The notes under the pieces: generated by a model | The model's database searches: none | Told to the model about the DNA's origin: nothing | What the model saw: the letters and a program-made list of their open reading frames with translations, nothing else | Translations under genes and position numbers: made by a program | Assembly: GCA_022729755.1 (NCBI GenBank) | Contig: DZAZ01000011.1 | Location: 1-36,491, forward strand | Source of the DNA: Helicobacter cetorum | GTDB taxonomy: Bacteria; Campylobacterota; Campylobacteria; Campylobacterales; BB28 | Length of the DNA stretch: 36,491 nucleotides | Direction of reading: 5' to 3' | In this document: one piece after another, positions 16,071 to 25,519 of the stretch | Layout of the letters: every line of letters begins with the position of its first letter | Numbering within the stretch: position 1 is the stretch's first letter

Positions 16071-18086
16071 ATTTAATTTTAAATTAAGTAGTTCCATCAT
16101 TTTGTGTGAACTTTCGATTGCACTAACCATCTCTTCAACTGCTCTTGCATTTGAGCTTGAGAGTTTGTTAATCTCGTTTAATTTATTAATTGTAGCTTGA
16201 AAACTTTGTGCTATTTTTTGAGTATCGTTGAAAGATTCTTGAGCTATTTTTGCACTACCACTCATCACTAATGATGTTTCATTGATTTTATGTTCTACTT
16301 CGCTTGAATTATTTGATAACTCTTCAATTGTTGCTGAATTTTTATTCATTTGTTCACTTGCATCAATGATAGATTGCACAATTATCGAAATTGTAGAGTT
16401 TATTTCAGTTAAACTTTTTTGAGTTCGCTCTGCTAATTTTCTAACCTCATCAGCTACAACTGCAAAACCTCGTCCGTGTTCACCAGCTCTGGCTGCTTCA
16501 ATTGCCGCATTTAATGCTAAGAGGTTTGTTTGGTCAGCAATATCTCCAATTACAGTTAAAACACCCTTAACTGCTTCAGCATCAGAACTTAATTGATTTA
16601 ATTTGAGAGCCAATTCAGATTCAACCTTTGAACTAACTTGAATTTTGTGAATCATATTTAAAATTTTTCCTCTTGCTTCTTCTAAATTCTTATTTGCATT
16701 TAAAATATCTTTTTGAGTATTTTCTGCTTTTGAAATTGAATTATCGAGCAAATATACCATACTTTCACTACTTTTGACTGTATCAGTTACTATTTTTGCT
16801 TCATCTTCAACTCTTTGACCAATTTGCACTGCACTTGAAGATAATTCATTTGAAATTGTGGCATTTTCATAAGAGTTATCTTTAATCACCAAAATAGTAG
16901 TTTGAACTTTTTCTATAAATTTATTAATATATAAACTCACTCTTGCAATTTCATCTTCACCTTTTATCATAAGTCGTTTAGTTAAATCCCCATTTCCACT
17001 AGAAAGCTCTTTTGCCATTAATTCGAGTTTTTCAAGTGGTTTTATAATATTAAATAAAATTGCTAAATAAACTAAAATAACAATTAAAATAATAAAAATT
17101 GTACTTATAAGTGTTAAATATTCCATTAATTTTTTAGTATCTTGTAAGAATTCATCTTTATAACTACTTGCAATTATAATCCAATCCCACTCATCAAAGT
17201 ACTCAAAAACAGCCACTTTTTCTCTTGAAGTTGTATCATTTTCATTTTTCCATTTATAAAAAATAGTTCCATTTTTTTGAGCAACTATTTTTTGAACAAA
17301 CATTTCTCCATCAGCATCAGTACTATTATATAAATTTTTACCCTCAATTAATGGATGAAGTAGCAATTTACCTCTATTATCTCCATTAGTTCCAAATGCA
17401 AAGAGATAACCACTTTCGCCTATTTTTATCTCTTTTATTTTATCTTTTAATAAATTCAACTCTTTTGTAATTTCATAACCTATAAATATTATTCCTATAA
17501 CTTGATTATTTTCAAAAATAGGTGCATATTTACTCATATACTCTTTCCCAAAAAGAGTAACTCTTCCAATATACTCTTTACCTTCCATAATATGTTTATA
17601 TGCAGGTGCTTTGTTGGTTAAAAAAGTACCTATTGCACGTTCACCATTCTCGTTTTTAAGTGAAGTTGTAATTCGTAAAAAATCATCATCTTTTTTAACA
17701 AAAATCGTAGCTACTGAATTTGTCAATTTACTAAATTTATCCACATCTTCAAAATTTAAATTAATAGCTTTATTTGAGTGCATTAATACGGGTGCTAAAA
17801 CACCATTAATATCAATTTGTTGGTCTTTAGTTAAAGTAATATTTTCTGTAAAAAGAGATTTAAAAATATTAAAATAACCTTCAGCTGAAGATTTTAAATT
17901 ATTATTTTCAAGTTCAACAGTTTTTTTAACTAAATTTACCACTTTTTCTAAATTTTCAAACTCTTTTTTTTCAGAAGAATTTGATAAAAAATTAAATAAA
18001 AAAAGTATAAAGCCACTAAGTGCAACAAAAATAATAAATCCTTGTATAAAAGATAGCCGTAAACCTATCGATTTTTTAAAAAGCAT
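16056..18086 (-). CDS. Methyl-accepting chemotaxis protein with periplasmic cache sensor
   Basis: A 676-residue chemoreceptor. N-terminal membrane helix (about 11-32), large periplasmic sensor (about 35-318) with the Cache_3/Cache_2 type layout ([15 protein letters not shown] near its end), second helix (about 322-350), HAMP, and a cytoplasmic signalling domain with the strongly conserved hairpin tip around residues 514-549 ([37 protein letters not shown]). It would relay ligand binding to CheA/CheW. The ligand is not predictable. It is transcribed alone, divergently from tyrA. Confidence 0.93.
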   Translation of the reverse strand: MLFKKSIGLRLSFIQGFIIFVALSGFILFLFNFLSNSSEKKEFENLEKVVNLVKKTVELENNNLKSSAEGYFNIFKSLFTENITLTKDQQIDINGVLAPVLMHSNKAINLNFEDVDKFSKLTNSVATIFVKKDDDFLRITTSLKNENGERAIGTFLTNKAPAYKHIMEGKEYIGRVTLFGKEYMSKYAPIFENNQVIGIIFIGYEITKELNLLKDKIKEIKIGESGYLFAFGTNGDNRGKLLLHPLIEGKNLYNSTDADGEMFVQKIVAQKNGTIFYKWKNENDTTSREKVAVFEYFDEWDWIIIASSYKDEFLQDTKKLMEYLTLISTIFIILIVILVYLAILFNIIKPLEKLELMAKELSSGNGDLTKRLMIKGEDEIARVSLYINKFIEKVQTTILVIKDNSYENATISNELSSSAVQIGQRVEDEAKIVTDTVKSSESMVYLLDNSISKAENTQKDILNANKNLEEARGKILNMIHKIQVSSKVESELALKLNQLSSDAEAVKGVLTVIGDIADQTNLLALNAAIEAARAGEHGRGFAVVADEVRKLAERTQKSLTEINSTISIIVQSIIDASEQMNKNSATIEELSNNSSEVEHKINETSLVMSGSAKIAQESFNDTQKIAQSFQATINKLNEINKLSSSNARAVEEMVSAIESSHKMMELLNLKLNEFKS

Positions 18087-18130
18087 TTTAACTTCCCTTT
18101 CTTTTGTAATTATGAATTATATAATATCAA

Positions 18131-18159
18131 ATTATAAAACTTAATTAATTTTATTTCAA
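18131..18159 (-). promoter_or_regulatory. Sigma-70-type promoter for the minus-strand chemoreceptor
   Basis: On the minus strand TTGAAA (18154-18159) is followed by exactly 17 bp and a perfect TATAAT (18131-18136), about 45 bp before the ATG at 18086. The ribosome site is GGGAAG. Confidence 0.6.
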
Positions 18160-18200
18160 AGTAGATTAAGGCATAATCGAAATTAAAAAAAGGTTTTTTT

Positions 18201-19028
18201 ATGGTAGCTGGAATAATAGGTTTAGGTTTAATTGGTGGTTCTCTTGGAATTGCCCTAAAAGAGATAAAGTATTTCTCTAAAATTTTGGGATATGATAAAA
18301 ATAAAGAACATCAACAAGAGGCACTAACATTAAATTTAATTGATGAAATTGTAGATTTTGAAACAATTCAAAAAGTAGATGTATTATTTCTAGCAGTTCC
18401 AGTTGATGGTATTATTAATATATTAAAAAATATAAAAAATATAAAAAGCGATATGACAATTATAGATTTAGGAAGTACTAAAAATAAAATAGTTAAAAAT
18501 TGTCCACCAGAAATTAGAAAAAACTTTATTCCAGCTCACCCTATGACGGGAACAGAAAAATTTGGTCCAAAAGCTTCAATAAAAGGACTTTATAAAAATA
18601 AAATAGTAGTTTTATGTGATTTAAATGACTCTGGAGTTAAACAAATAGAGTTAGCACTTGATTTATTTTATAAATTAAATATGAAAATAGTTAAAATGGA
18701 CTCGCTTTCGCACGATGTTCACGCAGCTTTTATTAGCCATTTACCTCACGCAATTAGTTATGCTCTAGCAAATACAGTTTTATCTCAAGAAGATGCAAAA
18801 AGTATTTTAACACTTGCAGCAGGTGGATTTAGAGATATGAGTAGAATTGCTAAGAGTAACCCAGATATGTGGACAGATATATTTAAACAAAATAGAAAAT
18901 TTTTATTAAAATCAATTGATGCTTTTGAAAAAGAACTTTCTAAAATAAAAAAAGCCATAAAAAAACAAAAATGGACAAAAGTGCATAAATACACAACTGA
19001 AGCGGGGAAATTACACGAAATATTGTAA
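18201..19028 (+). CDS. tyrA: Prephenate dehydrogenase
   Basis: A 275-residue enzyme that oxidises and decarboxylates prephenate to 4-hydroxyphenylpyruvate in tyrosine synthesis. An N-terminal Rossmann fold has the dinucleotide motif GLGLIGGSLG (7-16). The substrate-site signature PAHPMTGTEKFGP (about residues 112-124) and the HDVHAAFISHLPHAISYAL helix (about 173-191) follow. There is no chorismate mutase or ACT domain, so it is the monofunctional short form. Its stop is 21 bp before the next gene, a chemoreceptor, which would share its transcript. Confidence 0.92.
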   Translation: MVAGIIGLGLIGGSLGIALKEIKYFSKILGYDKNKEHQQEALTLNLIDEIVDFETIQKVDVLFLAVPVDGIINILKNIKNIKSDMTIIDLGSTKNKIVKNCPPEIRKNFIPAHPMTGTEKFGPKASIKGLYKNKIVVLCDLNDSGVKQIELALDLFYKLNMKIVKMDSLSHDVHAAFISHLPHAISYALANTVLSQEDAKSILTLAAGGFRDMSRIAKSNPDMWTDIFKQNRKFLLKSIDAFEKELSKIKKAIKKQKWTKVHKYTTEAGKLHEIL

Positions 19029-19049
19029 ATCTTATTTAAAGGAGATGTA

Positions 19050-20927
19050 GTGGGAAAAATGAATTTAAAAAAACAGTTGATTTTTACTCTATTGTTTGTT
19101 GGCTTAATACCATTTTTAATAATGGGAATAAGCTCTTACATAAGTGCAAGTAATGCACTAGAAAAAGAGGTAACCGATAAATTAGAGACGATTAGAGAGC
19201 TAAAAAAGGAAACTTTGCAAAATTATGCTGATACGATAAATAGCACTTTAGTAGCTTTTTCAAATCGAAGAGTTTTAATTGATATGATTAAAGAACTTGT
19301 GACACATCATAATAATCACGGTATTAAAGGGGATGAAAATTATCACATTACTGATAGCGAAGATGTAAAAATAACTTATGCAAAATACGAAAAGTACTAT
19401 AAAGAAATGATTGAATTAAACGATGGTATGAAGGATGTTTATTTACTTTGCAAAGCACACGGACACATAATGTACTCTTATCAAAAGGGAAAAGATTTAG
19501 GTGAAAATGTGAGTGTTGGAAAATTAAAAGATAGTGCAATAGGTGAAGTTTGGAGAAAAGTTTTAGAAACTGGCAAAAATGTTTTTGTAGATATGCAATA
19601 CTATGAGCCTGTTGGTGAGCCTGTTATGTTTTATGGGGCTCCAATAAAAGAGGATAATCAAATTAAAGGTGTCGTTGTCGCTATGCTTAATTCGGCTAAA
19701 ATAAACTCTATTGCAAATAATGAACAAGGATTAGGAGAAACTGGCGAAATAATCCTATTTGCACAAGATGGATTGATGCGTTCAGACAGTAGAAGAAGTA
19801 AAACTCACTCAATAAAAAACTCTTTTGAAAATCCACAAAATGCAATTAAAACAGATTTAGCAAAAAGAATTTTTTCAGGTGAAGTTGCAACTACAAAAGC
19901 TACAACTTATTTAGGAAATTATGCTTATGTGAGTTTTTCAACTATTAGTTTTTTTGGCAATAAATGGGCGATGATACTTGAAGTTGATGTAAATGAAATA
20001 TTAAAACCACTTTATGATTTGAGAAATATAGCCATCTTGATGGGAATTATCTTTTTGATAATTATTTTTATAATTGCTTTTTGGCTCTCAAATTTTATCT
20101 CTACTCCAATTGTTAGTGCCGTAAAAATTATTTCAGATGGAAATGCGCAAATAGTTTCAGCTTCAACTGAAATTGCCTCTTCAGCTTCAGCTTTAGCTGA
20201 TGGTGCGACAAAACAAGCAAGTGGAATTGAAGAGGTGAGTGCTACAATTGAGCAATCAAGTACTATCAATATTCATAATGCCCAAAATTCAAAAGAAGCC
20301 GATACTTTGGCAAAAGAGGCAAATATTTCAGCTAGTAAAGGAAATGCTAAAGTAGAAGCTTTGATGGAAAAAATGAGTGCAATTAGTACATCTTCTGATA
20401 AAATTGCAAAAATCATTAAAACAATTGATGAGATTGCATTTCAAACAAATTTATTAGCACTTAATGCCGCAGTTGAGGCAGCAAGAGCTGGAGAACACGG
20501 ACTTGGATTTGCTGTTGTGGCTGAAGAGGTTAAAACTCTTGCAAATCGCTCGGCTAATGCGGCAAAAGAGACGGCAGATATAATTGAAAGCTCAATTGAG
20601 CAAATTAAATCAGGAAATAAAATAGCGACTGAAACAAATGAGAGTTTTAAAGAAATTGTAATAAAAATTCAAAAAACTTCAGCTTTGATTAGTGAAATTT
20701 CAGTTTCAGCAAATGAACAAGCTAGTGGTATGAGCCAAATTGCCACAGCAATGGGACAAATTGATGAAGTAACACAACAAAATGCAGCCGTTAGCGAACA
20801 AGCAGCAGCAGCGGCTGAAGAGCTTAATGCTCAAGCAATTTCAATGATGGAGAGTGTAAGAGCAGTTGCGAAAATCGTTGGTGTTGAAGTCAAAAATATA
20901 GAAATAGATAAAAAATTAATTAAATAA
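19050..20927 (+). CDS. Methyl-accepting chemotaxis protein with double-cache-like sensor
   Basis: A 625-residue chemoreceptor. A GTG start is chosen because AAAGGAG lies 5 bp before it; the ATG three codons on is too far from that site. First membrane helix about 10-30; periplasmic sensor about 31-320 with a double-cache-like pattern ([20 protein letters not shown], then [13 protein letters not shown]); second helix about 327-349. A full HAMP is not obvious: the signalling domain follows quickly. The hairpin tip is at about 463-495 ([21 protein letters not shown]). Adaptation sites would be the glutamine/glutamate pairs in the AS-A-EE heptads on either side. Ligand unknown. Confidence 0.92.
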   Translation: MGKMNLKKQLIFTLLFVGLIPFLIMGISSYISASNALEKEVTDKLETIRELKKETLQNYADTINSTLVAFSNRRVLIDMIKELVTHHNNHGIKGDENYHITDSEDVKITYAKYEKYYKEMIELNDGMKDVYLLCKAHGHIMYSYQKGKDLGENVSVGKLKDSAIGEVWRKVLETGKNVFVDMQYYEPVGEPVMFYGAPIKEDNQIKGVVVAMLNSAKINSIANNEQGLGETGEIILFAQDGLMRSDSRRSKTHSIKNSFENPQNAIKTDLAKRIFSGEVATTKATTYLGNYAYVSFSTISFFGNKWAMILEVDVNEILKPLYDLRNIAILMGIIFLIIIFIIAFWLSNFISTPIVSAVKIISDGNAQIVSASTEIASSASALADGATKQASGIEEVSATIEQSSTINIHNAQNSKEADTLAKEANISASKGNAKVEALMEKMSAISTSSDKIAKIIKTIDEIAFQTNLLALNAAVEAARAGEHGLGFAVVAEEVKTLANRSANAAKETADIIESSIEQIKSGNKIATETNESFKEIVIKIQKTSALISEISVSANEQASGMSQIATAMGQIDEVTQQNAAVSEQAAAAAEELNAQAISMMESVRAVAKIVGVEVKNIEIDKKLIK

Positions 20928-20935
20928 GAGGAAAA

Positions 20936-21985
20936 ATGAGATTATTTCACTTAAGTCACACAGATTTAGATGGCTATGGATGCCAAATGATTTTGGATAA
21001 TTATAAAGAAAATTTTGAAGAAGTAAGCTTTTTTAATGCAAATTATGGGGTTGAAATTTTAGCAAGATTAAACGAAATTATAAATTGTATAAAAAATACA
21101 AATTATTTAAATTCGATGATTTTAATTACAGATTTAAATTTAAATTTAGATGAGTGTAATTTTTTAGAAAATGAAGTTAAAACTTTAAGAGAAAATGGCT
21201 TTAATATCGAGTTAAAACTTTTGGACCATCATATTTCTGGAAAAGAGAGTGAAGCTCAATTTAGTTGGTATTATTTGGATATTGAAAAATCGGCAACACT
21301 GATAACTTATGAGTATTTTTCAAATATTTATGCAAAACTTACACATTTAGAAAAACTTATAGAAACTATAAATGCGATTGATTTATGGATTGAAAATTCG
21401 GCTTATTTTGAATTTGGAAAAGTTTTACTTAGAATTATAAATGTGGATACAAAAGAAGTAAGTTCAACTCTATTTCCAAATGAAGCGAGAAATTATCGGT
21501 TATTTATGCTTTATGAATCGCTAAATTTTATCGATAAAGAAAATCCTCATATTCTTTTAGATGAAAATATCCATTTACTTAAAAAGAGTTTTTTGGGAGA
21601 TGGTATAAAAAACAATACTTTAGATAATCTTTCATCGCACTATTTAGTTAATTTATTAGGTATTAAAAAAGATGAAATGAGCGTCTATTATAAAAATTCA
21701 AAGGGACTTTTAACTTTTTGTTTAGGAAATATTTCAGTTATTGCAAATGAGTTTTTAAAAAAGTTTGATGATGAGTTTGATTTTTTTATGGATGTTGGTT
21801 TTCGTGGAATTGTTGGAATGAGAGCAAACAATAAAGTTGATGTAAGTGCAATTGCAAAAGAGCTTTTTGATGGTGGTGGACATTTGAATGCAAGTGGTGG
21901 AAAAATCAAAGATTTTAAAGAAAGTCATAATTATGCTGAATTAAAACATTTAATTGAAGAGTTGATAAAAGAAAAAACTCCATAA
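20936..21985 (+). CDS. DHH-family phosphoesterase
   Basis: A 349-residue protein with the DHH metal-binding motifs: HTDLDGYG (D10, D12), D66 in ITDLNL, and LLDHH (D97-H98-H99). A C-terminal DHHA1-like part contains GGGHLNASGG near residue 313. Family members cleave phosphodiester or oligonucleotide substrates such as nanoRNA or cyclic dinucleotides; the substrate here cannot be told from sequence. There is no GGDEF or PAS region, so it is not a GdpP. It lies 8 bp after the chemoreceptor stop with GAGG as ribosome site. Confidence 0.85.
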   Translation: MRLFHLSHTDLDGYGCQMILDNYKENFEEVSFFNANYGVEILARLNEIINCIKNTNYLNSMILITDLNLNLDECNFLENEVKTLRENGFNIELKLLDHHISGKESEAQFSWYYLDIEKSATLITYEYFSNIYAKLTHLEKLIETINAIDLWIENSAYFEFGKVLLRIINVDTKEVSSTLFPNEARNYRLFMLYESLNFIDKENPHILLDENIHLLKKSFLGDGIKNNTLDNLSSHYLVNLLGIKKDEMSVYYKNSKGLLTFCLGNISVIANEFLKKFDDEFDFFMDVGFRGIVGMRANNKVDVSAIAKELFDGGGHLNASGGKIKDFKESHNYAELKHLIEELIKEKTP

Positions 21986-21993
21986 TTATCTTG

Positions 21994-21999
21994 TATAAT
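21994..21999 (+). promoter_or_regulatory. -10 element of a probable ccdA promoter
   Basis: TATAAT preceded directly by TTG lies 24 bp before the ccdA ATG, with AAAAGGAG between as ribosome site. No -35 box is apparent, which is usual in this phylum. Confidence 0.45.
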
Positions 22000-22022
22000 A
22001 AAGCAAAAATAAAAGGAGCGAA

Positions 22023-22781
22023 ATGGAAGAGAGTTTAATTTCACTATTTGAGAGTGCACCATATTTAGTAAGTTTTTTAGCTGGTCTTTTAACTTTTTTT
22101 AGCCCTTGTGTACTTCCTTTAATTCCAGCTTATCTATCTTATATTTCTGGACTTTCAGTAAAAGAATTGACAAACGAAGATAGCAAATTTCAAGATAAAT
22201 TAAAAGTTTTAAAAGCTTCACTTTTATTTATTGGCGGATTTGGATTGATTTTTATTTTACTTGGAGCTTCAATGGCTCATATAATGGGCGATATATTCGC
22301 TTATCAGTGGGTTAATTATGTAGCGGGTGGAATTATTATCGTATTTGGTTTACATATGATGAGGCTTATTACTATCACATTTTTGAATTTTGAAGCTAGA
22401 ACCACTTTTGGAGGAACATCAAAAGGTGAAGCTGTATCGTTTTGGCAAAAATTACTTAAAATTTTTGCTCCATTTTTATTAGGTGTCTCTTTTGCTCTTG
22501 GTTGGAGTCCTTGTATTGGTCCTATTTTTGCAGGTATTATTTCAATGGCGGCACAAGAAGAGGCAAAGGGATTAAGTTTAATGGTGGTTTATACTGTTGG
22601 TTTAGCCGTTCCTTTTATACTTTCAGCCCTACTTACAAGCAAAGCTATGGAAGTTTTCAAAAAAATTAAACAAAACTTCAGAGTTATTGAGTATATTTCA
22701 GGTGGACTTTTAGTATTAATTGGTATTGCAATTGCAACTGGTGGACTTGGTAAAATTTCGGCATTTTTAACATTTGAATAA
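22023..22781 (+). CDS. ccdA: Cytochrome c biogenesis protein CcdA
   Basis: A 252-residue polytopic inner-membrane protein that carries reducing equivalents from cytoplasmic thioredoxin to the periplasm. Six hydrophobic segments are visible. The two redox cysteines sit in matching FSPCVLPLIPAY (C29) and WSPCIGPIFAG (C164) motifs. It supports haem attachment to c-type cytochromes, several of which are in this window. The next gene, 18 bp on, is an exported thioredoxin-like protein that is a natural partner. Confidence 0.92.
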   Translation: MEESLISLFESAPYLVSFLAGLLTFFSPCVLPLIPAYLSYISGLSVKELTNEDSKFQDKLKVLKASLLFIGGFGLIFILLGASMAHIMGDIFAYQWVNYVAGGIIIVFGLHMMRLITITFLNFEARTTFGGTSKGEAVSFWQKLLKIFAPFLLGVSFALGWSPCIGPIFAGIISMAAQEEAKGLSLMVVYTVGLAVPFILSALLTSKAMEVFKKIKQNFRVIEYISGGLLVLIGIAIATGGLGKISAFLTFE

Positions 22782-22799
22782 AATAAATAAAGGAAAAAA

Positions 22800-23189
22800 T
22801 TGAAAAAATTATTTTTATTAGCTAGTGTAACTTTTAGTTTAATTGCAGCTGATGTGAAGTGGTCAAGTTTAAATGATGGAATAGATTTAGCACAAAAAGA
22901 TAATAAATTGATGCTCATTATGATGACATCGCCTACTTGTGGCTATTGTGTTAAAATGGAAAATCAAGTTTTAAAAGATGATAAAGTAGCAGAAAGTTTA
23001 AATAAATTTTTTATACCTATCAAAATTGATATGTCAAAAAAAGATTATCCACCGAGTTTAAGTGTTAAAGGTACTCCTACATTTTTCTTTTCTACAAAAG
23101 ATAATGTGATTGTTGAAAAAGTTGTAGGTTATAGAGAAGTTCCTGAATTTTTGGATATTTTAACAAAAGCTATGATGAGAAGAGAGTAA
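22800..23189 (+). CDS. Exported thioredoxin-like protein, CcdA-linked
   Basis: A 129-residue protein beginning at TTG after AAAGGA. A signal peptide (1-17, ending LIAA) is followed by a thioredoxin fold with active site CGYC (C47/C50) and the cis-proline loop KGTPTFFF. It resembles the SoxW/DsbD-gamma-like thioredoxins. Encoded just after ccdA, it probably takes electrons from CcdA to reduce periplasmic disulphides, for instance on apocytochromes. It has a paralogue at 24040-24441. Confidence 0.85.
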   Translation: MKKLFLLASVTFSLIAADVKWSSLNDGIDLAQKDNKLMLIMMTSPTCGYCVKMENQVLKDDKVAESLNKFFIPIKIDMSKKDYPPSLSVKGTPTFFFSTKDNVIVEKVVGYREVPEFLDILTKAMMRRE

Positions 23190-23203
23190 ATTAAACTCTT
23201 TTT
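23181..23203 (+). terminator. Possible intrinsic terminator between the convergent thioredoxin-like and galU genes
   Basis: AGAGAGT and ACTCTTT pair across a 7-base AAATTAA loop, followed by a short T run. The stem begins in the last codons of the thioredoxin-like gene. It is short and contains a G-U pair. Confidence 0.4.
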
Positions 23204-23209
23204 CTCTAG

Positions 23210-24028
23210 CTACAATATATTATAAAAGTGGTTTGTAGCCTCCACAAAACCATCGATACTTCCGCAATCAAATCGTTTACCTTTGAATTTATATGCTAAA
23301 ACCATCCCTTTTTTTGCTTGAGATAAAAGTGCATCGGTAATTTGTATCTCTCCACCAACTCCAGCTTTAGTTGTTTTTAAGATTTCAAATATATCAGGAG
23401 TTAAAATATATCTTCCTATTATTGCCAAATTTGATGGAGCATCTTCAGGATTTGGCTTTTCAACCATATTTGAAACAATATAAACTCCATCTTCAATTAA
23501 CTTTCCATCAACTATTCCATATCTATTAGTTTCACTTTTATCAATCTCTTCAATTGCTACAATTGAACACTTATATTTTTCATAAATTTTTATCATTTGC
23601 GATAAAACTCCAATTGATGCACTATTTATACACAAATCATCAGCTAAAATAACACCAAAAGGCTTATTTCCAATCAAAGTTTCACCCGTCAAAATAGCGT
23701 GACCTAAACCTTTCATTTCAATTTGTCTAGTATAAGAAAAAGTGCATTTCTCAATTATTTTGTTTATCTCTTTCAAATAAAGCTCTTTTGAAGTTCCCTC
23801 AATTTGATGTTCTAACTCATAACTTTTATCGAAGTGGTCTTCAATAGCTCTTTTGCCTCGCCCTGTGACAAAAGCAATATCACTAATTCCAGCTTCCATT
23901 GCTTCTTCCACACCATATTGAATTAAAGGTTTATTTAAAATAGGTAACATCTCTTTTGGCATCGCTTTTGTAGCAGGTAAAAACCTTGTTCCATAACCAG
24001 CTGCTGGAAATAAACACTTTTTAATCAT
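23210..24028 (-). CDS. galU: UTP-glucose-1-phosphate uridylyltransferase
   Basis: A 272-residue nucleotidyltransferase that makes UDP-glucose from UTP and glucose-1-phosphate, for surface glycans. The N-terminal signature FPAAGYGTRFLPATKAMPKE (residues 7-26) contains the catalytic Arg and Lys. Later motifs include VILADDLC (about 125-132), VEKPNPEDAPS and the C-terminal KGKRFDCG. Length is typical. It starts 11 bp after the stop of the thioredoxin-like gene, with AAGGAT as ribosome site, so the two form an operon. Confidence 0.93.
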   Translation of the reverse strand: MIKKCLFPAAGYGTRFLPATKAMPKEMLPILNKPLIQYGVEEAMEAGISDIAFVTGRGKRAIEDHFDKSYELEHQIEGTSKELYLKEINKIIEKCTFSYTRQIEMKGLGHAILTGETLIGNKPFGVILADDLCINSASIGVLSQMIKIYEKYKCSIVAIEEIDKSETNRYGIVDGKLIEDGVYIVSNMVEKPNPEDAPSNLAIIGRYILTPDIFEILKTTKAGVGGEIQITDALLSQAKKGMVLAYKFKGKRFDCGSIDGFVEATNHFYNIL

Positions 24029-24039
24029 TTTAACTATCC

Positions 24040-24441
24040 TTAATTCCCCTCATTCTTTAAATAATCCATTCTAAATCTTGTAAGTTGAAATAAAAGTTGA
24101 TTTTTATCTCTTGAACCTATTAATCTATCAATTTTTTCACCATAAGAATTTAAAAAGAAAAATGTCGGAGAAACCCTTGTTTTTAAGTAGTTTGGATAAG
24201 TTTCATTTTCACCATCTATTTTTACACTTAAATAATATTTATTAAGTGTATTTATAATTTTTTCATCTACAAAAGTAGACTTCTCCATCTCTTTACAATA
24301 GCCACAATAAGGACTATACATATAAATAAACACTAATTTATTTTGTGTTTTAACACTTTGTAATGCTTCATCTAAACTAACCCAATTAATACTAGCAACT
24401 AAAGAAATAGTTGTAACTATAAGTAAAAAAAAATTTTTCAT
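24040..24441 (-). CDS. Exported thioredoxin-like protein, second copy
   Basis: A 133-residue protein with a signal peptide (1-16), active site CGYC (C46/C49) and cis-proline loop RVSPTFFF. It is the same type and size as the protein at 22800-23189 and clearly paralogous. A periplasmic thiol reductase role is likely. Its pairing with galU looks incidental. Confidence 0.83.
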   Translation of the reverse strand: MKNFFLLIVTTISLVASINWVSLDEALQSVKTQNKLVFIYMYSPYCGYCKEMEKSTFVDEKIINTLNKYYLSVKIDGENETYPNYLKTRVSPTFFFLNSYGEKIDRLIGSRDKNQLLFQLTRFRMDYLKNEGN

Positions 24442-24533
24442 AACTCACTCCATATAATTGATTTTAATAAAAGCTCGTTTTGTATTTTAACACATTTTTT
24501 AAAAAATTTGGATTTTTATTCTTGAAGTTTCAA

Positions 24534-24623
24534 TGGCGGACAAGGAGGGATTTGAACCCTCGGTACACTTGCGCATACGACACCTTAGCAGGGTGCTGGT
24601 TTAAGCCACTCACCCACCTGTCC
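24534..24623 (-). tRNA. tRNA-Ser(GCU)
   Basis: Read on the minus strand the segment folds as a 90-nt tRNA: seven-pair acceptor stem starting GGACAGG (one G-U pair), anticodon stem GCACC/GGTGT with loop CTGCTAA giving anticodon GCT, a long variable arm as in serine tRNAs, a TTCAAAT T-loop, G73 and an encoded CCA. It reads AGC and AGU. Confidence 0.97.
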
Positions 24624-24716
24624 ATTCTATAAAATACCATTCATGAAGTGCGAAAGTATATCAAATTTAACTTAAATTTAGCTTACTTAAGTGAAAAAAA
24701 ATAGAGTAAATAAAAC

Positions 24717-24989
24717 TTATTTATCTCTAATTTTTAATTCAGCGATTAATTTAGTATAAGATGGATAATTTGTTCTTTTTAAGTATCTTAAAAGTCTTTT
24801 TCTTTGTCCAACTAATTTTAAAAGTCCAAGTCTTGAAGAGTGGTCTTTAGTAAAACTTTTTAAATGTTCAGTTAAATCTTTAATTCTTTCACTTAAAAGT
24901 GCGATTTGAACTTCACTAGAACCTGTGTCTTTTTCGTTTTTTGAAAACTTTTTGATAATTTCAGCTTTTTTCGCCATATCTAAAGCCAT
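24717..24989 (-). CDS. rpsO: 30S ribosomal protein S15
   Basis: A 90-residue ribosomal protein of normal length that binds the central domain of 16S rRNA. The conserved segments [16 protein letters not shown], [25 protein letters not shown] and the C-terminal YxxLI are present. A GGAGG ribosome site lies upstream. TAAAAT at about 25030-25035 (minus strand) within a T-rich context is a plausible -10 box. The tRNA-Ser gene lies 93 bp downstream on the same strand, with its own TATACT box at about 24655-24660. Confidence 0.97.
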   Translation of the reverse strand: MALDMAKKAEIIKKFSKNEKDTGSSEVQIALLSERIKDLTEHLKSFTKDHSSRLGLLKLVGQRKRLLRYLKRTNYPSYTKLIAELKIRDK

Positions 24990-25054
24990 TGCCTTAGCCT
25001 CCTGATTGGTAATTTTTTTTAAAGAAGTGCGATTTTACCCTAAAAAAGCAAAAA

Positions 25055-25084
25055 TTTACATTAAATTTTGTAGAATAGTATAAT
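25055..25084 (+). promoter_or_regulatory. Sigma-70-type promoter for the Rrf2-flhA operon
   Basis: TTTACA (25055-25060), 18 bp, then a perfect TATAAT (25079-25084), 22 bp before the Rrf2 ATG. The region upstream is shared with the divergent rpsO promoter. Confidence 0.55.
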
Positions 25085-25106
25085 TTAAATTTAATAAGGG
25101 ATTTTG

Positions 25107-25508
25107 ATGCTATTTACAAAAGCTAGTGAGTATGCACTACTTTCTGTTGCTATTTTAGCTAAAAGCAATACTCCTAAAAATGTAGAGGCATTGGCAAAAG
25201 ATTTAAATATATCTAAAAGTTTTTTGGCAAAAATATTACAAAATTTAGCGAAAAATAGTATTTTAATTTCACATAAAGGTGTGAATGGTGGATTTAGTTT
25301 ACAAAAAAATGCAAAAAATATATCAATTTTAGAAATAATTTCAACCGTAGAAAATAAACCAATTCAAGTACTAGAGTGTACTTTAGATATAAGTTGTTGT
25401 CCAAACAATCCAAATAGTTGTATAGTTCTTCCATTTTTTAATAGACTTCAAAATAAAATAGATAATTTTTTAAAAGAACTTACAATAGATGATTTAATTC
25501 AATATTAA
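25107..25508 (+). CDS. Rrf2-family transcriptional regulator with four cysteines
   Basis: A 133-residue Rrf2 protein. The winged helix covers about 1-75, with KNVEALAKDLNISKSFLAKIL as the recognition region and GVNGGFSL as the wing. Four cysteines (C91, C97, C98, C105) are arranged as in Rrf2 proteins that bind an Fe-S cluster, such as IscR and NsrR, so it may sense redox state, NO or iron. A TTG directly before the ATG could also initiate, but AAGGG is better spaced for the ATG. It lies 11 bp upstream of flhA. Confidence 0.88.
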   Translation: MLFTKASEYALLSVAILAKSNTPKNVEALAKDLNISKSFLAKILQNLAKNSILISHKGVNGGFSLQKNAKNISILEIISTVENKPIQVLECTLDISCCPNNPNSCIVLPFFNRLQNKIDNFLKELTIDDLIQY

Positions 25509-25519
25509 AAGGTATTTAA

